Assembly (NCBI RefSeq): GCF_036898095.1
Contig: NC_090739.1
Location: forward strand, 103,021,019 to 103,085,018
Direction of reading: 5' to 3'
DNA from: Palaemon carinicauda
Taxonomy: Eukaryota; Arthropoda; Malacostraca; Decapoda; Palaemonidae
Length of the DNA: 64,000 bases
The translations under genes and the position numbers were made by a program. The notes under the pieces are model-generated. The model searched no databases. It saw nothing but the letters and a program-made list of their open reading frames with translations, and was not told the DNA's origin. Shown piece after piece: positions 41,535 to 52,451 of the stretch; position 1 is the stretch's first letter; each line of letters begins with the position of its first letter.

Positions 41535-42511
41535 GGAAAACAAAGGTATGGTGATCAATGGCAGAGTTCGACCATTTACTTAAGGGTTTGTTCAGGGCCT
41601 TTGAAGTGCTAAATTATCTAGACTGGTCTTTGGGAGCCTTAAGCAGGAGGGTCTCCGATATGAAGGAAACGGACACTAGTGGCCTTTTTCATTTGATGTC
41701 CTGCTTGGGCAAAGGTGTGAGGGATGGCTCTAACGAGTTAGTTGCCCTGTTCACTGATGGAATCCTTAAGAAAATTCCTATAAATTCCTCCATTAGTCAC
41801 GGATCTGGTGGATCTTTTGCCCAAATACAGGGAGGGTCCGAAGAAGCAAGCCATGCGGCTTAAGATGTGTCTATTATTAGAGAAACAAGCAATAGAGGAA
41901 GTGCAAGATGTAACATCTCCTGGGTTTTACAACCGACTTTTCCTAGTTCCCAAGAGTTCGGGGGAGTGGAGACTGGTTCTGGACGTAAGTGTTCTAAATG
42001 GTTACGTCCAGAACACGACGTTTAAGATGGAGCCTCAGAAGATGGTTTATGCAGCGGTAAGGAGAGGCGATTGGATGGTCTCAGTAGACTTCCAAGACGC
42101 CTATTTTCATATTCCAATACATCCCAGCTGCAGACGTTGTCTGAGATTCATGGACGGAAACAAGGTCTTCCAATTCAGAGCTCTTTGTTTCGGGCTCAGC
42201 ACGGCTACTCTATTATTTACCAAGATCATGCTGAATGTAGCAAGCATGTTGCATTCGAGGGGAATCAGGGCCTCCTGTACCTGGGCAATTGGCTGGTAAG
42301 AGCCTCCTCAGGCGATAGCTGTTTGAAGGACCTAAGAATGACACTGGAATTAACCAAGGAACTGGGCCTCCTGGTGAGTTCGAAAAAATCGCAACTGACT
42401 CCATCCAAGGAGATTCTTTATTTAGGGATAGAGATTCACAGTCGGAGTTTTCGGGCTTTTCCGTCGCCTGTGAGAATACAGTCAGCTCTCAAAAAATCCA
42501 AGCTTTCCTGA
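41535..42511 (+). pseudogene. Gag end and reverse transcriptase of E7
   Basis: 41558-41863 (FDHLLKGLFRAFEVLNYLDWSLGALSRRV) continues the Gag core downstream of the transposon. The RT follows: FYNRLFLVPKSSGEWRLVLDVSVLN, VSVDFQDAYFHIPIHPSCRR and CFGLSTATLLFTKIM. The active site, YLDD in family A, reads YLGNWLV (about 42277-42297) after a frame change, so both metal-binding Asp are gone. The RT then extends to about 42511 (LELTKELGLLVSSKKSQLTPSKEILYLGIEI). Confidence 0.82.
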
Positions 42512-42540
42512 AGAAGGAACTCAGTTCCGTAAGGGAATGG

Positions 42541-43900
42541 ATGAGCCTTCTGGGAACACTCTCATCATTAGAGAAATTCGTGACTGGGGAGGTTGCATTT
42601 GCATCCCCTTCAGTTCCATCTCAATCTGCATTGGAAAATAGGGGACAGTCTCGACAGGGAAAGCGTTCCCATCACAAACTCCATCAAGTCTCATCTTCAG
42701 TGGTAGAACAGCGAGCACAGACTGAAGGAAGGCTTGTCTTTACATCAGAAGAGCCCAGACCTCGTGTTGTGTCCAACGCCTCAAACTCGGGGTGGGGGGC
42801 AACACTGGGGAAGAAAGAGCTCTCGGGAACTTGGACAGTGGAGCAAACAGCTCTCCACATAAACCAAAAGGAGCTTTTGGCAATACATCTGGCCCTCAAA
42901 GGCTTCGAAAAGCATATCAGGGGCAAAGTAGTCCAAATCAATGCGGACAGCACTACAGCTCTGGCCTATATAACAAAGGAAGGTGGGACCCACTCATGGA
43001 CTTTGTACGAGATAGCAAGACCTCTTCTCATATGGGCAGAGGAAAGGAAAGTGACACTTTTGACTGTTTATACAGGGAGTCGACAATGTGAGTGCAGACA
43101 GACTCAGCAGGAGGGGTCCGATTCTTCCCACAGAATGGGTTTTACACCAAGACGTCTGCAAGAGTCTGTGGCGTTTATGGGGTCGTCCTCTCGTGGATCT
43201 CTGCAACCACAAAGACAAAGAGACTGGAGTGTTACTGGTCACCAGTACCGGATCCCGAAGCCATACACAGACGCCTTTCTAATGAATTGGTCACACATGG
43301 AGGTTTATGCTTTCCCCCCATTCAAGATTCTCTACAAAGTGATACAGAAGTTCGTATCCCACGAAGAAACCAGGATGATACTGATAGCTCCGTTCTGGCC
43401 GTCAAGAAGCTGGTTTCCAGAGGTACTGGAATGGATGGTAGATATCCCGAGAAGCCTTCCCTTAAGACCAGATCTTCTCAGACAACCTCACTTGGCTCGA
43501 AACCACCTAAACCTCCGAGCTCTACTGTATGTCTGACTGCCTTCAGACTATCGAAAAACTCGTTAGAGCTAGAGGATTTTCAAAGAAGGCAGCCAAGGCT
43601 ATTGTGAGGGCAAGGAGGTCTTCCACCATCAAGGTGTATCAGTCAAGTGGGAGTTGTTCAGAGAATGGTGTAGGGTTAACGCCATTTCTTCATCCAGTAC
43701 CCCTCTAACTCAGATAGCGGATTTCTTCATAGACCTTAGAAATAAACATAACTTCTCGTCATCTACAATTAAAGGTTACAGGGGTGCGTTGGCGATGGTG
43801 TTTAGGCACTGGAATTTAGACCTCTCACTGGATCTCTTAAGGATAGCGGATGAAATGAGGCAGAGTATCATTGCTGTCAGCTTCCTTATCAGGTGAGAAC
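42541..43900 (+). pseudogene. RNase H and N-terminal tyrosine recombinase of E7
   Basis: RNase H: VVSNASNSGWGATL (first catalytic Asp is Asn), INQKELLAIHLALKGF (Glu kept), QINADSTTALAYITKEGG (Asp kept), then decay near 43080. A linker follows (43240-43500) with YTDAFLMNWSHMEVYAFPPF and SWFPEVLEWMVDIPRSLPLRPDLLRQP, as in family A. The YR N-terminal domain is at 43654-43896: FREWCRVNAISSSSTPLTQIADFFIDLRNKHNFSSSTIKGYRGAL. The catalytic domain with R, HxxR and Y is absent: the sequence passes directly into the 3' region and ICR. Confidence 0.82.
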
Positions 43901-43979
43901 CTCTTTAGTTATTTATATAATGCTTAAGTGAATTTCCAAATATGTAGCTGGCTCTGACCCGCCACCAAGGGGTGTCAAT

Positions 43980-44317
43980 CAGCTATTATATAACCAGCGG
44001 GTAAGTCTTATATTTAAAAATGATATTTTCATAATAAAATAAATTTTTAAATATATTTACCCGCTGGTTATATAAATTAAATACCTGCCTTCCTCCCCTC
44101 TAGAGACTACCTATGGTACTGCTATGAGGCATGGAAGATCTGAGGCTTGTGGGTATAGTTCTACCTGAGGTACCACGAGGGCGCTGGTGTACACCTGCAT
44201 ATCTATGATAGCGCAAGATTTTGAAGTTTTTGCCAGGGCGTCAGGAGACTTTAGCCATTATATAACCAGCGGGTAAGTATATTAAAAAATTTATTTTATT
44301 ATGAAAATATCATTTTT
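43980..44317 (+). repeat. E7 ICR (43985-44085) and right ITR (44086-44317)
   Basis: The ICR contains TTATATAACCAGCGGGTAAGTC (complement of the left end) joined to AATGATATTTTCATAATAAAA...ACCCGCTGGTTATATAA (complement of the right end). The right ITR carries GGGCGCTGGTGTACACCTGC and CCATTATATAACCAGCGGGT, and ends TATGAAAATATCATTTTT. Confidence 0.87.
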
Positions 44318-44344
44318 GGCTTGTATGTTTCTAAATAACCGTCA

Positions 44345-45074
44345 TTTCTTCCTGCACATTTAGATACAAACCTTCATTCCTTAAGTAGGAGAGGTGATTC
44401 AGCACAAGCTGATTTAGCAGTAAAAACTTTAACGTAAGGTGTCGGTGACCCTCCACTAGTTAGCTGAGGTTAGACCAACTCTCCTTCTCACACACTTGCC
44501 CAGAACCTGAGTGATTTTGCTACGGTTGAGTGTAGACATTCATGTCTCTCTCTCCCGGTTTATTTATCTATGAAGTGGGTGTATTAACTTATCTTTTTCT
44601 ATACAGGTGTGCTTGTAGTTTGAGGACTACAATCATTCTGGTTTGGCCAGGCATAACAGGCTGCTCTTGCAGCACCTTTTATGTCACTAGGAGATGAATC
44701 CTCTCCAATTTTGCCCTTCGTGGAGGCTTCTCCTTGCTCTGTCGGGAGGGGCCATCTTCCCAACGGGACTGGTGCAATGGATGCAGGAAGTAGTAGTCTA
44801 AAAGGTATCTTTGGATTCCTCAAAGTCAAAGATCCCCTGACATCTTTCTCCTGGGACTAGTACTCTCCCACTTGCCTCTCCGCCGTTCAGCTTCCTTTAG
44901 AGGGCAATTGGACAAAAGCGATAGCCATTTAACCCCTGACGACCTTCTGATCAGGAAGACCCTGTAGTGAAGCAGCAGCGGCTTCCCCCTTAAAGGGAGT
45001 CTAATAAATCTTTTAACGCCTTGCATCAGATGTGGCCTTTCTTGGGGCTTTCAGGTTCGTCCACTAGGGAAAAG
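44345..45074 (+). pseudogene. E6 left ITR and gag start
   Basis: ITR about 44345-44520. A polypyrimidine-ATACAG at 44593-44606 occupies the pre-gag acceptor-like position. Gag homology is at nucleotide level: GCTCTTGCAGCACCTTTTATGTC (44662) corresponds to the PCGTFMS codons, and CAGATGTGGCCTTTCTTGGGGC (45027) to FQIWSSLGL. No frame is open and the DPH/Cys motif is destroyed. Confidence 0.65.
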
Positions 45075-45260
45075 TTGTTCCGTCACTGGAATACAAACCA
45101 CGCTATTCAATAGGGGTATTACTTTCGGTGTAGCTGAAATGATGAGCCATTAATTTTTAACGAGTGTTAACTACCCATACTGCTAGTTAGTGGGGGTAGG
45201 GGAGGGTAGCTTGCTACCCACTCCCCTCTCACATACCTGTGATTGAGCTCACTTTGCTTT
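45075..45260 (+). repeat. E5 left inverted terminal repeat
   Basis: CACGCTATTCAATAGGGGTATTACTTTCGGTGTAGCTGAAATGATG, TTAACTACCC, CTGCTAGTTAGTGGGGGTAGGGGAGGG, then ACATACCTGTGATTGAGCTCAC. It matches 50155-50300 inverted. The long G run seen in E3 and E4 is not expanded here (five G). Confidence 0.86.
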
Positions 45261-45380
45261 CGGCTCGGATGGTGAACGGACGTTGCCGCTCTTCATTCTC
45301 GTTGAATATTGGCAGCCATTAATGACTTTTGCTTTTTCTCTTTCTCTTGGTGTGTGTTTGTGAAGTTGACTTCTGCGACC

Positions 45381-47998
45381 ATGCGCACCTGCCCTGGACT
45401 CTCCGGCCGTCCTTGTGGGACATTTATGTCGGCGGTGGAGACTGATCCTCTCACCCTTTGTCCTTTTATGCAAAGGTCAACGGTGTAATAGCGTAAATAA
45501 ATGAAATGAGTGTAGGGAGAGGTCTTCCTCCCAGTGGGAGAGGTATGCGCGACGGCGGAAGAAAAAGTCCAAGCTGGATATTTCTCCTTCGAAGGTTCCT
45601 TTGAAGGATGAAAAACCCAAGGCCTCTTCTTCCGTCTCCCGGCCCTCCGAAGCTCCTACTCGTTCGGTCTCTTACGAGAGACCGTCGAGTAGCAGCGTAG
45701 ACCAAGTTAATGTCGGCCAACCCCGATTCTCGAGAGATGATGTTGCTTCCCCCTAGGGAAGCAGCGCCACCTCTCGCCCCGGGTGAGGTCTTGTCACTAA
45801 CCCGTGTTTTACAGATTTTGTCTTCCTTTGGGGCTTACGGGTCCGCCCTCCAAGGAAGCTTTGCTACAGTTCATCCTCATGGGTGCTTCTGTTAAGCAAT
45901 CATCGTCGCCGTCGGAGGTAGATCCTCTGACCCTCGTCAATGTTATTGTGTCAGAGGTGTCTCATGCGGTATCATCCAACTCCTCTGCCCCTCAAGATTC
46001 TCCAGCAGTTGCTGCCAACTTAGTTTTCCCCGTTCCTGAATATCCTTCGAGGGGGAAACTAAGTTCAACGTCTGTCTCTCCTGTAAGTGTTTCTCTCCCT
46101 CGGGGAGTTCTTTTAGAGACTCCTCTTTGGAGGACTGCTGTGGCGCACGGTCAGCTTGCTGATCCAACGGCCACCAGAGGGCGCATTCGTCGGAAAGCAT
46201 GCATTTCCAATTCACCTTAGAGGCTGTTGAAGAGACGCCTCTTTGGTTCATCGTCGTCGCAGCCGTCCCCTGCAGAGGAGCCTCTGCTGCAATCATCTGA
46301 CCTTCATTCATCGATCGTCACTGCTTTTACTACTAGTCTTGTGACCTCAGTACTGGACCTCTCTGCTGATCGTTCGCGATCCCCTTCGGTGGATAGTCGC
46401 CCTTTCAAAGAGCACGTCGTCCATCCACCCTCCAGACCTGCCGACCTGCCATCACCGTTCCTGTCACCGGTAAACCTATTGTAGCTCTACCAAAGTGCGC
46501 AGCTGCGCGCCATTGCCCAGTAGCTCGCCAACCTACAGGACTTCAGCACTCGTCAGCACTCGTCAGCACTCTACAGCGCTTCGGCGTGCCCCTTCACCTG
46601 CTCGCCCTCACAGAAGGCTGCAAAATCATGCGCCTGCGCGCCAACATTCTCCTGTACGTCAGCGCTCTCCTGTGCACACTGCGCCCATGCGCTAACGCGC
46701 CCAGGGTCGCCCACGCACCAGTGCACTACAGCGTGCTGGCGCTCTCCAGCGCCTTCACGCCCACGATCTTCTACGCGTCAGCACTCCCCTGCACGCCATT
46801 ACTCTCCTGCGCTCCCTTACTCTATGCGCCAGCGTTCTCCTGCGCGTCCTTACTCTCCTACGCGCCAGCATTCTCCTGCGCGCCAGCACACCTGCGCGCC
46901 AGCACACTCCTGCGCGCCAGCACTCTCCTGCGCGCCAGCCTGTCTGCCAATTATCTCCCGCGCACCAGTGCTCCCCCGCGCGCCAGCCTGCGCACCAATT
47001 CTCTAATGCACACCAGCGCGCTCCCTCACGCCAGTACTCGCATGCGCGTCATCAAATGCTTGCGCGTCATTATTCTCCTGCTCACAAACGCTCTGTAGGT
47101 GAGACAGCAGGTACAATGCAGCTTTCACCTGCGCGCCGGTGCTCTCCTGGACATTCGCGCGCTCCTGCGCAACAAATCTCCCGCACGCACGCACAGAGAC
47201 ATGCGTCTGCGTCACCATGCGCCCGCACGCCAGCTTTCACCTGCGCATGCGCACCAATATTCTCCCGCGGGTTTACAAACACGGGCGCAGGATCTATACC
47301 TGGCAAGGTCACCATCGCCTCATTCCCCTCCCTGCAAACGCATTCCACTTCAACGTTCTCTGGAAGAGCTAACCAGGGGAGTCCCTCTTGAGAGATTCTC
47401 CAGCCGGAAGGTCTCGTTCTCGGTGGCCGAAGTTCTTAACCAGGAAAAGGTCACTAAGTATACGATGCAAGCTACTTCGTGGGTAGACATCTGGTTAGGG
47501 ACCTTAGGTATCCTGATACGATCCGAGGATTTTTCCAAGGAGCATACCAGGAAGGTAATGGAGACCTTTTTGCTCTCAGGCACTCGCACGATCGAGTTTC
47601 TTGCCCACCAGGTTTCAAACTTGTGGGCAAACACTATCTTGAAACGTTGAGATGTAGTGTTTGAGAGGTTCCACCAACAGGTCCAAAGCGTCGAGATAAA
47701 TAGGCTCAGACATTCCTCCCTAGAGGGGGCCCATCTGTTGGAGCCTAAGGATGTGGAACTTGCTGCTGAGAGGTGGAGGAAGTCTCATCGAGACTCCCTC
47801 CTCCATAGGGCTTTAACAACTAAGCCCTATAAACCTCCAGCACCTCAGCAGTCCCGTCCAACCAAGACCGTAACAACAAAACCTGCAGCGAAGACAGTGG
47901 TGTCTAATAAGCCCTTTTCTGTCAAGGACAGGAAAGGCAAAAAGTCCTCCAGGGGAGGAAAGAATCCTAGAGGGAGTGGCCAAGGCCGCAAATGCTAG
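45381..47998 (+). pseudogene. gag of E5
   Basis: The ATG-CGC start at 45381 leads PGLSGRPCGTFMSAVETDP, then an indel near 45465 disrupts the Cys motif. The RFCLPLGLTGPPSKEALLQFI block (FQIWSSLGL equivalent) is at about 45807-45870. CpG-rich Arg/Ser/Pro/Ala repeats span about 46490-47300 (RQRSPARPYSPTRQHSPARQ). The capsid-like core is at 47340-47650 (ATSWVDIWLGTLGILIRSED), a TGA sits at 47648, and the C-terminal part 47657-47998 ends RGGKNPRGSGQGRKC. The region between repeats and core present in E2 and E3 is deleted. Confidence 0.82.
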
Positions 47999-48096
47999 GA
48001 TAGGCACTCCCCCTGCGTTTCCACCAGTGGGGGTGATGCCTACAAAGTTGCTCAGACAGGTGGAAGAAACTCGAGGCCGGTTCCTGGACAATCTCC

Positions 48097-48466
48097 GTGA
48101 TCCGTCCAGGATATCATGTCCCGTTCATAACATCTCTACCGCCCCTGACCAGGAATCCAGTGTCAATAGACTCCCTTGCCATGGGATCGGCAAGGGGCCA
48201 GGCCCTATGGGCAGAAGTTCAGACCCTGTTGAAGAAGGGCGCTCTCAAAGAGGTCCTCGAAGGGTCCCCAGGCTTCTTCAGTCGACTCTTTCTTGTAAGA
48301 AAGGCGTCTGGAGGCTGGAGACCAGTTATCGACCTCTCAGCCCTGAACAAGCTTGTCAAATAAACTCCGTTCAGCATGGAGACGGTAGACACGGTCAGAC
48401 TTGCAGTAAGACCTCAGGACTTCATGTGTACACTGGACCTAAAGGACGCGTACTTCCAGATCCCAG
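48097..48466 (+). pseudogene. truncated reverse transcriptase of E5
   Basis: PGYHVPFITSLPPLT, FFSRLFLVRKASGGWRPVIDLSALN, a TAA at 48361-48363, then VRPQDFMCTLDLKDAYFQIP. The sequence ends there and fuses directly to the YR. The CFGLSTAPQ and YLDD regions and all RNase H are absent. Confidence 0.87.
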
Positions 48467-48534
48467 CACTACGGCTTCATGCCTGGAGACTTTCCAGCAT
48501 CACTACGACTTCACGCCTGGACACTATCCAGCAT
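48467..48534 (+). repeat. 34-bp tandem duplication at the RT-YR deletion junction
   Basis: CACTACGGCTTCATGCCTGG...CCAGCAT (48467-48500) is followed by CACTACGACTTCACGCCTGG...CCAGCAT (48501-48534). Sister copies have this segment once. It lies exactly at the deletion breakpoint. Confidence 0.85.
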
Positions 48535-49503
48535 CTCCTCTCTCAAAGAAGATTTGCGCTACAAGTTACGACTAGGATGTCTGGATACCTGCGTCAGTCA
48601 TCAGCAGCAGTCTATCAGGCAAAGTGGAAAATCTTCTGTGGTTCGTCACTATTCCAGCAATAGCGGAGTTCTTCGTGCATTTGCTTGAAGAAATGCGCCT
48701 GTCAGTTTTGGCAGTAAAAGGTTATCGCTCAGCCTTAAGCCTCGCCTTCAGACTGAAAGGAATGGACATTTCTTCATTGCTAAAACTTTCCTTACTCATA
48801 CGGAGTTATGAACTTACCTGCCCCCAGTCAGAAGTGAGACCTCCCCCATGGAACGTGGTTCGAGTTCTCAGGTCTCTCAAGAGACCTCCCTATGAACCAT
48901 TACTCCAGGCAATCGATCGCCACCTGACTTGGAAGTCGGTGTTCCTGCTAGCTTTGGCTTCAGCCAAGCGAGTCGGTGAACTTCATGGGGATGGGGAGAG
49001 GTAATGTTCAGCTTCGTCCCTGAGTTTATTGCTAAGACTCAGAACCTGGGAGTAGCGGATCCACAATTCGACTCTTTCCGGATTTCTAGTCTCCGTACTG
49101 TAACAGATGACCCAGACTATCTCTTACTCTGCCTAGTGAGGAGTTTGAGGCTGTATTTTAAGAGAACAGCCGCAGCCCGTCCTCGTGTGCCTGCACTATT
49201 CGTCAGCACAGGAAGGACCAAGAGGAGGTCACCAAGAACACCATCTCAGCATAGATTCGCAAGGTTAAAGACCATGCACTGAATCCAGACCCCCCTCCTT
49301 CACGTCGCCCCAGAGCTCATGATGTCAGGGGCGTAGCTACGTCCCTGGCATTCAAGAGAAACTTCTCAGTGATGCAGGTTCTTCAAGCTGGGGTGTGGAA
49401 TCATCAGACCACATTCACATCTCACTACCTGCAAGACGTGACCCACAGGATATTTAATAAGTTCTCTATCGGTCCTGTGGTAGCTGCACAGCAGCTGGTT
49501 TAA
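48476..49503 (+). pseudogene. tyrosine recombinase of E5
   Basis: The N-terminal domain (TIQHLLSQRRF...YQAKWKIFCG) lacks the WCRGRGISPL segment after a short deletion at about 48644. The catalytic part shows ASAKRVGELHG (first Arg kept), then about 24 bp missing relative to E2 and a frame change. HDVRGVATSLAF and TSHYLQDV (HxxR and Tyr kept) are in a third frame. It stops after VVAAQQLV. Catalytic residues survive but the frame does not. Confidence 0.83.
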
Positions 49504-49990
49504 AACCTCAAGCTCCTTATTGGACAAATAGTAGAAGGTTGAGGGCATTGTTACCCGGATTTAGTCTGCGTGAATGAAAGGTTTGACTAGCCCTTATTCT
49601 TTTCTTCATTCTCCCCTCTCTTAGGGAAAGCACCATCCTGGGTTCTCTGCATTGCTGACCTCAAACCACTGCAGGTAACCCATGTTCCCTTATGTACTTA
49701 GTATTAAGACTAATACTGTTGCGTCCCCATACCCTGATGAGGTGGTATTGGAAAAGTCCTAGTTACACTGCTGTTTTTCCTTGTAAAGAACTTGGAATAA
49801 CTTTACTAGGACAGTCACACTTCTGCATACCTCAACACACAGCTTACGTAGGCCACGAACCTTGCATAGCAAGGTTTTATCGAGGTACAGGGACTCCTTA
49901 TTTTCTAAGTACTGATACTCTCAGATAAGGAGCCCCCGGGTAAAGCCAAAAGCCAGATTGGCTGAATGTCCACCCTTCCTAATGGGCGAG
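49504..49990 (+). other. E5 3' untranslated region
   Basis: Matches the DIRS 3' UTR of E1 and E3 (GGGCATTGTTACCCGGATTTAG, TGATGAGGTGGTATTGG). No gene. Confidence 0.65.
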
Positions 49991-50353
49991 TCACCCCTAT
50001 TAAATAGCGTGGTTTGTATTCCAGTTACGGAACAAATGACAAATTCGTAGATAATTTATATTTTTCGTAATTATACAAACCTTAGCTATTTAAGCAAACT
50101 TATCCACCAGCCCTATCCCCCCTTCAAGTCCTACCTCCAAGCAAAGTGAGCTCCATCACAGGTGTGTAAGGGCGGGCGGTAGCAAGCTACCCTCCCCTAC
50201 CCCCGCTAACTAGCGGTATGGGCAGTTAACCCTCGTTAAAAATTAATGGCTCGTCATTTCAGCTACGCCGAAAGTAATACCCCTATTAAATAGCTAAGGT
50301 TTGTATACAGTAGTTTGGAAAAATGCAAATTACTGTATCTACGAATTTGTCGT
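49991..50353 (+). repeat. E5 ICR (49991-50095) and right ITR (50150-50353)
   Basis: ICR: ACCCCTATTAAATAGCGTGG...CAGTTACGGAACAAATGACAAATTCG. Right ITR: CCCCCGCTAACTAGCGG, TTTCAGCTACGCCGAAAGT, ending ACGAATTTGTCGT (GTCAT in the other copies). Confidence 0.86.
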
Positions 50354-51260
50354 ACTTCAGGTAGTCATCCATCTCCATCTATCAGGCTGAGTGGGAAATC
50401 CTTTGTGGTTGGTTTTGTGGAATGGGCCTCTCTCCATTCAGAGCCACTGTACCCCTGATTGCCGATCTTTTGTTATACCTTTGAGGAGGAAGAACTCTGC
50501 TCTGTTGGCAATGAAAGGCTATTTCTCAGCTTTAAGCCAAATCTTTAGACAAAGTGGTATATATTTCCTCATCAATGGAATTGTCCATGCTCATAAGGAG
50601 ATTTGAGCTAACTTTCCTTCAGTCAGAAGTGAGACCACCTCCTTAGTCAGTGCTCCTTTCCTTGAAAGGAACCCCCTACATACCATTAAGGACTTTACTC
50701 CTAAAATGGTTTTCCATCTCACCTTGGCCTCTGCAAAGATGGTCAGTGAGTTATATGGCCTTTATGACATTGCCCATTCAAGTGAATGGTGACTGGTTAC
50801 ACTCGGCTTCATCCCTGAATTTTATTTCTAAGACTCGGAATCCAGTGGTAGAAGACCTTAGGTTCAGGCCCTTCTAGATTTTGAGTCTTTGGGAAGTAAC
50901 TGATGATCCTGATCAGCTGTTACTAGGCCTGTGAGAGGATTGAGGCAATATCTCAAGTGCACAAGATGAACTTACCCTCACATTAAGCATCTACTTGTCC
51001 ATACGGACAGGGTCAAGAGGAGAGTTATGAAGAATGCCGTCTCTTCTAGGATTTGGCAGGTCATCGATCGTGTACTCAATCCTCCCCCTGCCAATAAGGG
51101 TAGATGTCACGGACATAGGTTCATCCCTTGTGTTGAAAAGAAATATCTCAGTGGTGCAGGTGCTTCATTTAGGAGTGCAGAAAAGCAAACCCACCTTCAC
51201 CTCTCTCAACCCACAGGATTCTAGATAAGTTTATTCTAGGTCCTGTGGTAGCTACTCAAC
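50354..51260 (+). pseudogene. tyrosine recombinase remnant of E6
   Basis: Nucleotide similarity to the YR of E1-E5 starts at CATCTATCAGGCTGAGTGGG (YQAKWK position). It continues through TGTGGTTGGTTTTGTGGAATG (CGWCRG), GCAATGAAAGGCTATTTCTCAGC (VKGYRSAL) and TCAGTCAGAAGTGAGACCACC. It ends at CAGGTGCTTCATTTAGGAGTG (QVLQAGV) and GTCCTGTGGTAGCTACTCAAC (GPVVAAQQ). Many indels. The HxxR box is not intact. Confidence 0.7.
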
Positions 51261-51737
51261 AAGAAGTACAGCTACCTAAGCTCCCTTGTAGGACTAGTAA
51301 AAGTCGGTTGAGGGCAGGTGTTAACCCCGGTCTTAGTCTTCATCTTCATCTTCCTCTCTCTTAGGCACAGCATCTGTAGACTGCAAACTGGCCGACTGCG
51401 GCTTAACCTAATTTTCATTTAGCGGTCTCAATATGTCTATTGTGTAATTTGTTACGTCCCCAACCTCCTTGCAAGGGGGAGTTAGGCTATGTCTGGGTTT
51501 CAGTATGCACGAGTGTCAACCCACTCTTTATTCAGTACTTACTAGCTAAAGCTACAGTGTAAGTTTTCACTTACCATGGCTGCACAGGCAGTTAACCCTT
51601 TGGCACTGATGGGCCAATGGTTCAGGGGTTGTCAGGATGCTCTTCCCACGCTCAATTGAGCTCAGATTTGTATCCCTGGCAATGTTCTTCAGCCTGTTGA
51701 AATAAGACTTCCTTCCACCCACCTTAGGGTGAGTTTT

Positions 51738-52075
51738 CTATGTAAAAAAAGATTTGTATTTGTTCAGGAGCAAATGGCAAATTAGGAAATAATTTGTATT
51801 TTTTAAACTATATAAACCTCAGTTACACTAACTTGTCCCCCCATCACCTTCCAGCTAGAAGTACTACCTGTGATTAAAAGTGAGCTCAATTATTGGGCGA
51901 GTGTGTGAGCTGGTTAGTTGGTCTACCATGCGCTACCCTTGCTAACTAACGGAGGGTTATTGACACCTCGCATTAGTGTTTTTATGGCTAAACCAGCTTG
52001 CACTGTATCATCTCTATGTAAAGAACTCAGGTTTGTATAGTTAGGTTAAATACAAAATACTTTGAAATTTGTCAT
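51738..52075 (+). repeat. E6 ICR (51738-51830) and right ITR (51880-52075)
   Basis: ICR AAAGATTTGTATTTGTTCAGGAGCAAATGGCAAATTAGGAAATAATTTG pairs with the E6 left end (TTCTTCCTGCACATTTAGATACAAACC) and right end (CAAAATACTTTGAAATTTGTCAT). It is diverged but has the same junction logic as the younger copies. Confidence 0.7.
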
Positions 52076-52382
52076 ATTTACTCCCTTCTTGCAATAATGA
52101 CAGATAATTCTGCTTAACTGAAAATTTCATACAACATGCTACAGTGTATTACTAGAATTATTTTTCATATCTTTCCGTTGAACAAAGGGAGAAAAAACTA
52201 TGCTCTGTAAAGATTTTGTTTATTTATTTATTAAATCGGTTTACATTTTTTGCGAGCAATTAATCCATTTATCTTGTGTAACGGGAAGTAAGGAAAGCCA
52301 TGAATAGAAAGTTTAGAATATTACAGAAGGGAATCAATGTATTTAAGGTCTTAAAAGCATTGCCAAGCATTAGAAAGCCAAT

Positions 52383-52451
<69 letters not shown>

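Larger units (their letters stand above)
35137..44317 (+). mobile_element. DIRS-like retrotransposon E7 (family B), with nested DNA transposon
   Basis: The terminal repeats are unrelated to family A: left end TTTTGAATATAAGACTTACC, right end TATGAAAATATCATTTTT. Order: left ITR, gag, RT, RNase H, N-terminal YR, ICR, right ITR. Without the nested transposon (37624-41531) it is about 5.3 kb. The YR catalytic domain is missing. RT and RNase H active-site residues are substituted, so the copy is inactive. Confidence 0.85.
45075..50353 (+). mobile_element. DIRS-like retrotransposon E5 (family A), internally deleted, nested in E6
   Basis: Left end TTGTTCCGTCACTGG, right end ACGAATTTGTCGT. It is 5.28 kb. 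Two deletions relative to E3 and E2: part of gag between the RS repeats and the capsid core (junction near 47350), and everything from mid-RT to the YR N-terminus (junction near 48466). The ITR subtype is as in E1 and E3. Confidence 0.9.
44345..52075 (+). mobile_element. old DIRS-like element E6 (family A, divergent), split by E5
   Basis: The left part (44345-45074) and right part (50354-52075) flank E5. The ITRs pair with each other (CAGCACAAGCTGATTTAGC against GCTAAACCAGCTTGCACTG; TCACACACTTGCCC against GGGCGAGTGTGTGA) and not closely with other copies. The left part ends in gag and the right part begins in YR, so the rest of gag, RT and RNase H are missing; the deletion predates or accompanied E5 insertion. 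Divergence from all other copies is high, consistent with an older insertion. Confidence 0.78.
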
